Below the pieces are notes generated by a model. The model was not told where the DNA came from. It made no database searches and saw only the letters and a list, made by a program, of their open reading frames with translations. 64,000 bases of DNA. Origin: Buxus sempervirens (taxonomy: Eukaryota; Streptophyta; Magnoliopsida; Buxales; Buxaceae). The translations under genes were made by a program, and so were the position numbers. Below, piece after piece: positions 26,301-36,007 of this stretch (its first letter is position 1; the number at the start of each line of letters is the position of its first letter). The stretch lies in assembly GCA_947561395.2 (NCBI GenBank), contig OX387184.1:12628205-12692204 (forward strand), written 5' to 3'.

Positions 26301-27182
26301 AACACAGACAGCCAAAAATACCTGTTGGGAATATATTTCACGAAGGATTTCCTGCCGAAAAGCGTAAATTGGCAATCCATCCTCAAGCCGGCGGCATTCC
26401 CGCCTCATCAGGTGATGAATCCTACTCCAATCAAAATCACTAACGAATTTGAACACTTCCATTCCATCATCAGAGCAATCCTGAGACTGCGTCCCTTCGA
26501 GATAAGCAAGAATACAGCGCATAGCAGACCTAAATTCCTTAATTCTCTTTGAGATTAATTCCCGCTCTGCAACGAGCCCTTTCTTCTTCTGACGAAGCTC
26601 ATCCGCCACACGCAATTGGTTACGCTTCCTGAGTGAAGCGAAGACCTTTGCAATCTCATCCGAGGCAAGCTCCAGCTTATTCTGCCACTGCTTTACTACC
26701 TCCCCATTCAGAAGCTTCTGGACGTGTATAACAAAGATTTCTTTGAGCCGGTCCCTCATCTCGTCCATATAAGAAGGAACAACGGCCCTCGATATGACCT
26801 CGGGGGTTAAAAGGTGAGCGCCGTCGAGACGACGCTCCCAGAAGAAGACGATCGCTTCCAGCGCGTCATTCCATTGCCGGAAGACGAGCCTCCCAGCGAT
26901 CAAACCCGACTGAAACACGAATAGTTTATCAGGAATCAACTTGCAATTTCCAATCAAATCTTCCACATCCGCCTTGCTAAAACCTGGATGAGAAGATCGA
27001 AGTTCAACAACGAAATTTTGCCACGCCTCCGGTGGTTGTCCACTGAAATTCGCAGGACAATAGCCTCCACGTCCCACAAAAGGAGGCCTGACTGACCGGA
27101 AGTTCGCCGGAACCATTCCTCGTCGGGAACTAGTAGTCGGAATTTCTCGCCCGAAAGCCGTCGGACGCACGCCTACACTCAT
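14311..27182 (-). CDS. DEAH-box RNA helicase fused to RING-IBR-RING (RBR) E3 ligase, DEAH11/DEAH12 type (1747 aa, 3 exons)
   Basis: Exons on the minus strand: 26322-27182, 19151-22310, 14311-15533 (861+3160+1223 nt = 1748 codons with stop); junctions are GT-AG with matching phases. The first in-frame ATG is at 27182. Domains: an N-terminal region (about 1-287). Then a DEAH helicase core with Walker A GETGSGKS (293-300), DEAH (391-394), SAT (423-425) and QRAGRAGR (596-603), followed by HA2/OB-type regions and an RNA-binding-like part. An RBR module lies at the C terminus: RING1 starts about 1537 (CHIC...CSHVFCRLC), then the IBR, then RING2 at about 1697-1725. RING2 has the catalytic-type Cys (about 1710) in EGCQH, aligned with parkin Cys431/His433. 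Length and layout match the Arabidopsis At5g10370/At4g01020 pair (about 1.77 k residues). All key motifs are intact, so it is probably functional. Its RNA and ubiquitination targets are unknown. Confidence 0.93.
15534..19150 (-). other. Intron 2 of the helicase-RBR gene (3.6 kb)
   Basis: Non-coding, AT-rich. The donor GTATTC follows a one-base codon start (G|GT = Gly), and the acceptor is TGCACAG. At about 18640-18800 it contains a decayed sequence resembling the CAAG-type MITE at 30581-30883 (TTTCAGCAGTGTGCCACC versus TTTCGGCAGTACGCCGCGGC). No other gene is seen. Confidence 0.6.
22311..26321 (-). other. Intron 1 of the helicase-RBR gene (4.0 kb)
   Basis: AT-rich non-coding sequence between exon ...EIYSQQ and exon [13 protein letters not shown]; donor GTATTT, acceptor TTGTACAG. 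No gene or defined element recognised. Confidence 0.6.
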
Positions 27183-27411
27183 CTTCAGCTCTCTACAGGA
27201 AGTAGGAAGACTGAGAAAGACCGAGAAAGTGGCAAGATCGCCACCGAGTCTTCGTGGCTGAATTGGAGAAAGAAATTGTAAAATACAAATGGCTGTGTCG
27301 CTGGAAGAGGACAAATCCGAGATCAGGGAGACCCCGCAACCACGTTTAGGATTCCGACTCGGGTACGCTATAAGGCAAATTTCTCTGCTAACCCTAAATT
27401 ATACTTCCATT

Positions 27412-27735
27412 TATAAATAAACTAGCGGTGACATAAATAAATAAGATTTTAAATTCTAATATGGAAATAACAGTAGGATGATTATATTTTTGGATTATTT
27501 TATTTGAAGAAAATAATAGTTAGAAAACAATAAGGAGGCCATAATCTAAGACGAATATTCTTTCCTCTTCTCTTTAATAATAATATAGATATACTTCTAA
27601 TTATAAATAAATTAGCGGTGATACGTGCATGCTGCACGCCTTTGTCTTTAATTATAACATATAAATAAGGGTTTAAATTTGAATATAGAAAGAGTAGTTG
27701 GATCATTATATTTTTGGATTGTTTTATTTGAAGAG
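27412..27735. repeat. Diverged direct repeat (about 190-bp period)
   Basis: Two similar stretches begin TTATAAATAAAYTAGCGGTGA (about 27412 and 27600) and end in GATTATATTTTTGGATT-TTTATTTGAAGA. The second contains an extra CGTGCATGCTGCACGCCTTTG segment. This is an old tandem duplication or two copies of one dispersed repeat. Confidence 0.5.
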
Positions 27736-27739
27736 GATA

Positions 27740-28964
27740 ATAGTATAGATTCTATAATCTACTTTTACAATTTCCACAAACAAAAGTTTGGTTTATATAA
27801 AAAAAAAAAAATCAGTCTTTTTAAAGTGCAAAACTCCACAACAAGTTTTGGGCAGAGATTGAAACTAAACTTTTGGTTTTCTAGGTGGAGCGGAAAGTTA
27901 TAGAAGTATAGGATAGAATTGATAATAATGGGTATTGTTTAGGATTAAGAGAGAATTTTTTTCTTAAATTAAATACCAAAAACGCCAAAAGCGGTAGACC
28001 AATCGACATTTATCAACGACTCCTGGGCCGCAACTCATCGGTTTTCAACGATTCCTAGACCGCGATTCCTGGGTCTGTTGCAACGGATCGTGATGTGCCA
28101 CCTGACATAAATGATTTATTTAATAATGGATAATCTAACATGAGCATCCATCCGGCGGTTGGGATGGAATTTGGATGTGTGGGCCCCACTTCTGACATAG
28201 GCATCCATCCGGGCGTTTCTGGCACCACTGAAGGGCACCAGGTGAAAGCTCTCAAATTACCTACATCAAAAACATCATCCACATAGAACCTGTATTATGG
28301 CAACAAAATTTTTTGGTTAGGGATATAATATATAAATTTATTGTTGATTTTATTACACGTGAGAAGAGGTAGAGATAAGCTTCCGTCACGTGTCTACACC
28401 CTACTGGGCACAGTGTCTTTATAGTTGCCTTGGGTGTGTGTGTGTTTGTATAGATGAATGTGCATAGTGTGAGGTGCATGAATCAAGTCGCCCTTCTAAG
28501 AGATATGCATGTAACTCAAATATATTTTTAAGAGCGGCATCACATGTCTATAAGATTCGATGCAATTTAACATCCTTTTGAATGAGGTTTAAGATGGAAT
28601 TTGAAATTTGTTGATGGCTATATTTAGACGGATCTCATTACATCCTGATTACTGATTTCTTAATTACCTTATCATATTTCTTGGTATATCTTGAACTAAA
28701 AACCAGCTTAGAGAGTCTGAACATATTGAGCTAGGAAAAGATGAAATATAATTTTAGACTTGTGACATTGTAAGGAATTAATTGGGAACTTGCTAGCTTA
28801 TTCTACTTGATTCTATAATACCTATTATTTTAGCACATAATTCAAGGTAATGTTGAGAGTTTTGCTTTATATACCTTAGAAGAGGAACATAACAAAGAGA
28901 GTCGAGCTTGTCATTTCAAGAGTCATTGCTTAGCAAGTATCTAGTCACAAATCATACAAGACAG
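27740..28964. other. Intergenic, no gene seen
   Basis: AT-rich, with a pair of similar GGCATCCATCCGG(C/G)G phrases near 28140-28215 on either side of a GTGGGCCCCAC palindrome. No coding support. Confidence 0.3.
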
Positions 28965-29327
28965 TAGGGATGCTAATTGGGCCGTGCCGTGCCAACCCCT
29001 ACTGGGCCCTGGTGTCGGCAAGGCACAACCCACCAAGCACGTTAGCTCAGCAGGGCACGACCCGTGCAGTATGCAAGGGGTACAACACTCTTTAAGCGTG
29101 CTAAACCGTGTCGAACCGCGAGCTTGCCCAACGGCAAGCCCATTAGCCCACTTGCAACCCGTGGGCAGCCTGAATTTTTTTATTTATTATGTGGTCCGCA
29201 GGAGGCCCGTTAGCCCGTGTGCCATAGCCCACCCTTTACCGTGTTGTGGGCTAGGCCGTCCCAATTGTTTTGGAAAATAAGCACGGCAAGGCCTGCCTAC
29301 CAAGTGGGCCATGCTGTGCCCGCCCCG
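28965..29327. mobile_element. hAT-type element fragment, right end missing
   Basis: The left end TAGGGATGCTAATTGGGCCG and the G/C-rich repeated CCGTGCCGTGCC/GCCCGTTAGCCC body match the hAT families elsewhere in this window. No matching right tip CAACCCTA is found. Instead the body runs straight into CAAGTATCTAG..., a near copy (about 17 of 22) of the sequence just left of the element (28933-28957). Confidence 0.55.
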
Positions 29328-29384
29328 CAAGTATCTAGCCAGCAATGCATTCTTATGGTTGAGATTTGAGATTGCTTTTCCTAA

Positions 29385-29612
29385 TTAAAATAGCAACGGT
29401 GCACGTGCAATATTGGACATCATGGAGGGTACAGTTGTAATTTACAAAATTGATTGTTAGGTTTTCAAAATCAAATATTTGAGGGAGTTTTGACCATTTT
29501 ATCCTTTTATTAATGAACCTTGATGTTTTTGTGTAAGAACTCTTATGGAAAACTGCACATTCCCTTTGGCACGCTTCCCAAGGGAGCGCCTGGCTTTATA
29601 TATAGTATAGAT
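29385..29612. repeat. Dispersed repeat, copy 1 (AGCAACGGTGCACGTGCAA...)
   Basis: It shares ordered blocks with 31672-31900: AGCA-xGGTGCACxTGCA, CATCATG, TTAAG/TTAGGTTTT, TATGGAAA-CTGCAC, CCCAAGGGA-CGC, and a TATATATA tail. The same GTGCACGTGC-like core appears at about 27612-27640. Class unknown. Confidence 0.5.
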
Positions 29613-30580
29613 ATAAAATTAAAATGGGGAGATGTAATTAAAAAGAGGAAGAAGTGAGAATAATAAGAAGAGTGAACCGAATGAAATTAAGAACCAATCA
29701 TTCCAACTTGAAAAACAAACCGAACATGTAAGTATAAACAGGTTCCATATTTTTAAGTCCAGTTTGCTTGTCCAGTTCCGTTTAATCGAAGGATTTGAAA
29801 CCAGAACTAATTCCTTCTACAAATTTTAAAACCAAAACCGAGCCATAGGCTTTAAAACCCAACCCAAACGGATTGCTAGATTCGCGCTTTTAACTAAACC
29901 AAGTTGCATCCGTAGGATTTCATTCCAACAATAAGAAGGCTCTTGATGAGTTAGGAGATATTTTTTGGATTGTTGCTCTCTCACAATAAAACCTAGATAA
30001 AAGAAATATTAGCAGATTTATCACAAAACACAAGGTTTTAGAATAATTTATTTAATAAATTAATAAAATAGTTTCAGGAATAGAAAAAGAGAGAAAGATA
30101 AAAGGATAAAAGGTTATAATGAAAACCATTAAACAAACAAAAGGTGTTAGAAAAATTAAACTTTTTTAATAAATAAAACGGATTCAATCCGTGTGGAAAT
30201 GGTTCGGTTCAAAAGACAAACCCTCTATTCTGGTGAATGCTTCAAGCCGCATTCACAACCTACTTGCAAAAGAGAGAGGGAGAAATAAAAATTAAATGGA
30301 AAAAAATTAGTTTTTAGTGATGCTTTTTAAAAGTAATCTTGATTCAGTCACATAATTTTAAAAATTACTGATATTTTTTGAAAATAATTAAACATGTTTT
30401 CCAAAATTGCCCTCAACATACTTGTAAAAAAATTTGTTTCTTGTCATGTTATCATGGTTTAGAAGTGTTTCGACGACAATTTTTTTAAGAAGTCTTATGT
30501 GAACATACACTCATTCACAATTCTTTTTAAAAAGTATTGCTAAATCTTAATTATCAAGAATTTGATGACTGAATCAGGGT
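29613..30580. other. Intergenic, no gene seen
   Basis: AT-rich sequence without coding support or clear element ends; it is the left flank of the MITE at 30581. Confidence 0.3.
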
Positions 30581-30883
30581 CAAGATTTACAGTTTCGGCA
30601 GTACGCCGCGGCATGCCACCGAAATTTCGTTCTTTTGGCCCCCAACGATGCGTTTCGCTGGGGGAAATCGTCAAGGGTGCATCGCTGGTGATTTGGCAAA
30701 ATTTCGGTGATTTTTCAGCGAAACGAGGGGAAACGAAAAAAAGTTATTTTTTATTGGCGAAACAGGGCGGCGTGTCGACGAAATTTCCCCAAAATCCGAA
30801 AAAACCAAATTTTTGCCTTTTTATTTTTTCTGCCGTGCCGAAATTTCGTTTGTCGCCCACAAACACCGAAACTGTAAACCTTG
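30581..30883. mobile_element. 303-bp MITE with 8-bp TSD (CAAG-type family, copy 1)
   Basis: Seen: perfect TSD ATCAGGGT at 30573-30580 and 30884-30891. Inverted ends CAAGATTTACAGTTTCGG and reversed CAAGGTTTACAGTTTCGG. The body is G/C-rich near the ends with repeated CGAAATTTCG palindromes. The 8-bp TSD suggests the hAT superfamily, but Mutator-like cannot be ruled out. It has no coding capacity. Confidence 0.85.
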
Positions 30884-31056
30884 ATCAGGGTTATTTTTAA
30901 AAAATAATACTAAAAACCAATATCCCCAAATTAAATAGTGCCTCAGGGGAAGAACTCCTAGAAGTTGCAGGTGTGTGTAAGCAATCACACGGAGCAGTTG
31001 AGGCGTTGCTTCAACCCGGCCGTCATTAACAGCGTACAAACCAAAAAACTTCTCGA

Positions 31057-31104
31057 ACAAACCAAAAGCAATATTACCAAAAAAAAAAAACAAACCAAAA
31101 GCAA
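31057..31104 (+). mobile_element. Micro-retroinsertion: TATTACC + poly(A)12 with 15-bp TSD
   Basis: ACAAACCAAAAGCAA occurs at 31057-31071 and at 31090-31104; the insert between is TATTACC followed by A's. It has the same head and structure as the insertions at 11885, 34830 and 50153. Confidence 0.65.
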
Positions 31105-31442
31105 CCACCGCAACAAAAAGCAACACGCATCAGGTGCCTGCGGAGCTTTTTCCCCTTCACTTTAAGGGTGTTCCGCGTGCAGTGGGACCCACTCCCAGAA
31201 CAAGGACGGATGATTATGCAGCTGAGGATCATCGATCGTTTTGACCTCTCTCCACGGATTAGGTAAACGTTGGCTTCCGAATGAGACCTCCTACCCTCCA
31301 AAACCCAAAGGAAAGTTCGTGTGATCATGATGGTTTGGTCATTCTTTATTCACCAGATCCACCTGTCTTTAAAATATGATGAGCTTGCCTCACAATATAA
31401 CGTATTTAGCAAATTTTTATTATTATTTATTGAAATAATAAA

Positions 31443-31530
31443 ACAGTTTAGTGATTTAGAGTACGTTATTGTGTTGTAAAGTTTGTGTATTCAAATCTCA
31501 TTATAAATATATTTTGAGATACAAAAATTC
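31443..31530 (+). repeat. Possible tRNA-derived SINE relic
   Basis: GTTTAGTGATTTAGAGTA followed about 33 bp later by GTATTCAAATCTC resembles Pol III A and B boxes in the right order and spacing. No TSD or tail was defined, so this is weak. Confidence 0.3.
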
Positions 31531-31559
31531 TCAGTCATGCAATGCCTTATAGCATAGTA

Positions 31560-31657
31560 CACCAAGGAGGCCTTGCTGTGGCGTGCCTGTGTCACTCTCA
31601 AACAAACCTAAATCATGTTCTGCGGCGTGGAACGGTCCAGCCCAATTAACAACCCTA
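31560..31657. mobile_element. hAT-type right terminus
   Basis: Reversed, the sequence ending at 31657 reads TAGGGTTGTTAATTGGGCTG, matching the hAT tips in this window. The left side ends in G/C-rich GGCGTGCC phrases. The flanking 8-mers do not match those at 28965, so the two are not the ends of one element. Confidence 0.45.
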
Positions 31658-31671
31658 CTGCTTCTCATTAT

Positions 31672-31900
31672 ATACACTAGCAGGGTGCACATGCAGTGTT
31701 GCACATCATGAAAGAGAATAGTTGCATAACTGACTATTAAGTTTTTAAAAAATTGAGGCATTTTCTACAATCGTACATTTTCATGAATGCATCTTGATCA
31801 CGATGGTGTGTATAGGCTACTATGGAAAGTCTGCACTTTGGTTGGTGCAAATCCCAAGGGACGCAACGTTTCGTTATATATATTACAAATATTCTATATT
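31672..31900. repeat. Dispersed repeat, copy 2 (AGCAGGGTGCACATGCA...)
   Basis: Second copy of the repeat at 29385-29612, same orientation, diverged. It ends in a TATATATATTAC-rich tail. Confidence 0.5.
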
Positions 31901-32417
31901 CTATATATATTTACATAGATATAAATAATCTTAGGTATGTATATAGTTATACCATGGGACCTTTCTTAATTCTATTGGAACCTTTCACGCGCTTCTCTTC
32001 GGGTCACTAAATGAGATAAAAGAGACGTAAATTGGATCATCGATCATATCCAAAGGCCAAAAGGCATATAATGACTTGTCATAAGAAGAAATGCAAATAA
32101 TGATTTTCTTGTGGAACCCGGCACTTTATGTGTCTCCGTGGACTGACCCGATAACTTAAATAACACATTACCAACTATGGGACAATATAACTACCATGTT
32201 TCAAGATAATAAACTAAATAATAATAAGAGAGAGAAAGTAGTTGGTTTATGAGTCTGATTCAAGTTATCCCCATTTTCTTTGTTTTTATTTTCTTTCTTT
32301 TCAATGTTTAATTCATTCCAAAAGTAGACATCCCGTATGAGATTCCTGACAATATGGGATTAAGTAGACCTACTGCGCTTCTTCACTCATCAGTTCAGTC
32401 CAGTCACCCTCTTACAT

Positions 32418-32424
32418 TATATAA
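32418..32424 (+). promoter_or_regulatory. TATA box of the phytocyanin gene
   Basis: TATATAA within CATTATATAAGGAGG, about 110 bp upstream of the ATG at 32534. It is followed by a CT-rich leader (CCCCTCTCTCTCTCTCTATC), as is common in plant 5' UTRs. Confidence 0.6.
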
Positions 32425-32533
32425 GGAGGATAAAGAAACCCCCTTCTTGTATTATCACAAATCCCCTCTCTCTCTCTATCACTATCTCTAAATATATCTC
32501 TGTTTGAGTAGCAACCTTGTGGGGGTGGAATTA

Positions 32534-33223
32534 ATGGCTACCAAAGCTGGACTTGTGTGTGCCCTTTTGATCTTGTGTTGCGCCGTGCGGAGTCTTGCAA
32601 AGGTTTACACCGTGGGCGACGCTACGGGGTGGGTTCTAGGTTCTGATTATACGACATGGACTAGTGGGAAGACCTTTGCGGTCGGTGACACCCTCGGTTA
32701 GTTCTCCATTCTCCATTAATTAATCACAGACCAAGCATTTGAATTAATTCTTTTTTGTTCATAACTCAAAAATGTTCCAAACTCATCTGAACTATTAATT
32801 GTTTGTTCTTTGACAGTTTTCAACTATGGAGGAGGGCATACAGTGGACGAAGTGAGTTCAGACGACTACAACAGTTGCACGTCGGGTAACTCTATTACGT
32901 CGGACAGTGGTGGAAAAACGACGATCACTCTCAAGACCGCCGGGACACACTACTTCATTTGTGGATCGATGGGCCACTGTTCTAGTGGGATGAAGGTAGC
33001 AGTCAAGGTCGCCGGAGGAGCAAGTGGGACACCTTCAACAACCCCATCGACCACCAAATCCACTCCCAAAGGACCTTCCAGTGACAATACACCACCTTCC
33101 TCCTCCACCACCACCACCTCCACAACCACTCCTTCAGCCTCAGCCACTTTTACCCCTTCCCTAGCTATATTTTTCAGTCTGGTTGCATCAGTCACGTTAG
33201 TTCTTTCTCCTGAGGTAGTATAA
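32534..33223 (+). CDS. Uclacyanin-type phytocyanin (blue copper protein), GPI-anchored, 189 aa
   Basis: Exons 32534-32696 and 32817-33223; the intron (120 bp) is GT-AG and the split codon G|TT gives the Val of GDTLVFNY, the position typical of phytocyanin introns. Domains: signal peptide 1-22 ([13 protein letters not shown]), plastocyanin-like domain about 23-119, a Pro/Ser/Thr-rich linker, and a C-terminal hydrophobic GPI signal. Copper ligands visible: His62, Cys103, His108 and Met113 (axial Met makes it uclacyanin/plantacyanin-like rather than stellacyanin). The disulphide pair is Cys75-Cys109. It should bind one type I copper and act in electron transfer or as an AGP-like surface protein in the plasma membrane/cell wall. 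An upstream in-frame TTG is not a start. Confidence 0.92.
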
Positions 33224-33498
33224 GAGCAGTCCAGCCAGGGTGGAGGCAGTGCTCTCTCTCTCTCTCTAGATATTTCTCTAGTTATTGTTAGTTCTACTAG
33301 TGAGATGCTGGAGGGTCATTTGTACTTCTAATTATTTTATTTTACTTTTGTATGAGGAAGTGGAATAGCCTTGGACTAGTAATAAAGAACAATGGTCATA
33401 GCAAGCAGGTGATCTGATTTATTCACTACTATTCCTCTGCCCTGCAAGAGAAATTTGAAGGAGATGCAAGGTGTGATAATGTAATTATATATTATGCC

Positions 33499-34271
33499 TA
33501 GCGATGGAAACGGTTCGATTAAAACCGACAAACCGAACTGAACCGAACCGAACCAAACCTATTTGGGTCGGTTTTGGGTCTTGTTTCAGTTTGGTTTTGA
33601 TTTTTAATTGAAAAAATGATGCGGTTTGGTTCAGTTACGATTTTAAGGTGAAACCAAACTGATTACATATAATATACATGAGCTTTGAGTTAGCAAAATT
33701 GCACAATCCCTTAGCCAGTTAGCCCATTAGAGATTTATTAAAGATTTTAGAGTTGGAATAGAATGAGGTATTGGAGAAAAGGAGGCTGACAAGCTTTGAT
33801 ACAATTTTTCATTAATTAGCACATCCTTGTGTAGACACGATAAAATAATTGAAAAAATGATGCGGTTTGGTTCAGTTACGATTTTAAGGTGAAACCAAAC
33901 TGATTACATATAATATACATGAGCTTTGAGTTAGCAAAATTGCACAATCCCTTAGCCAGTTAGCCCATTAGAGATTTTTTAAAGATTTTAGAGTTGGAAT
34001 AGAATGAGGTATTGGAGAAAAGGAGGCTGACAAGCTTTGATACAATTTTTCATTAATTAGCACATCCTTGTGTAGACACGATAAAATAATTAAGTTTAGT
34101 CTATCTGAACTTCCAAAAAAGGTGAAACGGTTTGGTTCAGTTCGGTTGCGGTTTTAAGAATATGAAAGTTAAACAGTTTTGGTTTTAAAATTAATAAACC
34201 GTAACGAATAATAAACCTGTTGTGGTTTAGTTTTGGTTATTTGCAAAATCGAATCGTTGTCATTTTCGCTA
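33499..34271. mobile_element. hAT-like MITE containing a 241-bp tandem duplication
   Basis: Ends TAGCGATGGAAACGGTTCGATT and reversed TAGCGAAAATGACAACGATTCGATT, with repeated CCGAACTGAACC / GGTTTGGTTCAG phrases inside. Flanking 8-mers (ATTATGCC, CTTCAAAT) do not match, so the TSD is lost or the ends are mis-set. Internally 33606-33846 is repeated at 33847-34087 almost without change (one visible difference, GATTTATTAAAG versus GATTTTTTAAAG). Confidence 0.65.
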
Positions 34272-34829
34272 CTTCAAATATGGATTTTGTGGAGGAAGAG
34301 GAAGAGAGTGATGGAGTTGGTGAGAAGTAATGAGGGGTTGTTAGGCTGTTAGCCATCCCCTTTGTCAAACTCGAAATTAAACATGAAAATGTGAGCCACC
34401 GGCTTTCCATTTTCAGAGTAACTTTGTTATGAAGAAAAGCAGACCAGTCAAGAGTCGTTGGAGTGGCTACTAATGGAATCCTTCCTACCCGATATCATTG
34501 CGTATGTGTCGAATAAGTTCAAGGCCCTCGTAACAGGTATTTGTAAACTAAAGGAAGTCTGCGTCAGCGCGCATCACATATCTTTGAGAGAAAGCAAGCA
34601 GGAAACGAGGCACTTATGGTAGGAAGGAGATCACTGTGTGCGTTGAGAAAAGAGAGGAGGCCACAGCAGTAGATCTATCTTTATGAGCGATCCTCAATAA
34701 GGATTATGCAATAAATAATACTACCCTTCTCTCGTACTAGAAGAAAAATAAAAAATAAAAAGAAGAAAACCACAAAATAAAGCAAATAAACAAACATCCT
34801 TAAACAACCTCGTCTTTATGTGCCTCCCA
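34272..34829. other. Intergenic, no gene seen
   Basis: Mixed sequence with no coding support and no recognisable element. Confidence 0.3.
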
Positions 34830-34885
34830 AGTTGACGGTGACTGTATTTTTTTTTTTTTTTGGTAATAGTTGATGGTGACTGTAT
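34830..34885 (-). mobile_element. Micro-retroinsertion: ATTACC + poly(A) with 18-bp TSD
   Basis: AGTTGACGGTGACTGTAT (34830-34847) recurs as AGTTGATGGTGACTGTAT (34868-34885), one mismatch. Between them are only T's and GGTAAT. On the minus strand the inserted head is ATTACC before the poly(A), like that at 11885. Confidence 0.75.
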
Positions 34886-35018
34886 ATAATAAATTCATAA
34901 CAAAGAGTATATTGAATTCTAGGTGAAAGTTCCCCTCTGCTTTTTTTTTTTTTTTTTTTCTGAAATAGTTGGGGTCCAAAAAAGATTCTGCATTTTACGA
35001 ATCCACATGATCTTAAGC

Positions 35019-36007
35019 TACGCTTGCTAATCTTGTCAACCCGATGTGGCACGCCGCACGGGCACGATTAGCCTGTTACGGGGGCCGCAGGTCCCATGTA
35101 CTAATATCCTAGGCAAGGAACGGCTCATGGCACGGCCAGTGTACCGGGTCGTGGCACGTAGGCCAGCGGGTCGCGTAATTTATTAATTAAAAATAGACAA
35201 AAAGGAAAAAAATAAATAAATAACACAAAAAATTCTAAAATAATATATCTATTCAATGCAGTTTCACAAGTAGTACTATTGGAATTAGAGTGGAATCCAT
35301 CTTGGACAAAGCAAGCTGTTGCACAAACATTCTGCCTTGGACAGGAAAGGATTGTTTATGTGTATAAGCTATTGAGCCACATGTCAATAGCTGATATACC
35401 TAAACAAGCCTCTCCTATCCGAGAAAGTCTACAAAACCTTACAGTGTTATACAATAGAACCTGATTACTAGGATAAAAGAAAATAAAGAAAGAAAATAAT
35501 TATAACTTTGTAAGAATCTTGTTCAGAGATTTGACAATGGGAAAAATCTTATTTTGTACATAAATAGTTTTATCCCTTAGCAAAATCTCTTAACAAGACT
35601 CTAAGAGTTAGAAGGGATGAGAAGGTTGGTATGGTTTGGAGTGGAAAGGGTTAGGCCTATCTATAAAAAATTAAAAGTGGTTTTTTACTACCTCTATTGT
35701 CAAATATAACTCTTATTTGTCTGTTGAAAAGGTAAAAATGGTCATTTACAATCAATTACAAGTATACCCCCTGATATGACTATTATATAGCTGTTGGAGG
35801 TAAACAGGTAAAAAAAACCCCCAAAAAGCAAATGTTTTAATGCCAAATGGCTAGCCATTTTCGTGCCCACGCATGCCAGCACGACGAGCCGTTGGGCAAG
35901 CCCACGGACCGACACATGTTAGTGTGGCCCATCGGGCAATGCCTTGTTGGGCCTGGTATGGCTGGCACTGCAGAGATCATGCTGGCCTGGTCCAATTACC
36001 AACCCTA
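35019..36007. mobile_element. Non-autonomous hAT element (989 bp), inverted relative of 7164-8175
   Basis: TSD TCTTAAGC (35011-35018) and TCTTATGC (36008-36015), 7 of 8 identical. Ends TACGCTTGCTAATCTTGTCA and reversed TAGGGTTGGTAATTGGACCA. Its reverse strand shares with 7164-8175 the blocks ATGGCTAGCCATT, CAACAGCTATATAA, GTAATTGATTGTAAAT and TATA-AATAGGCCTA-CC...CCACTCCAAACCA. No transposase is present. Confidence 0.85.

Noticed and set aside
26268..27314. Helicase start extended to 27314
   Set aside because: The codon there is TTG, not ATG. The first ATG in frame is at 27182.
28965..31657. Single 2.7-kb hAT element spanning both TAGGG ends
   Set aside because: Flanking 8-mers (CAAGACAG and CTGCTTCT) do not match.
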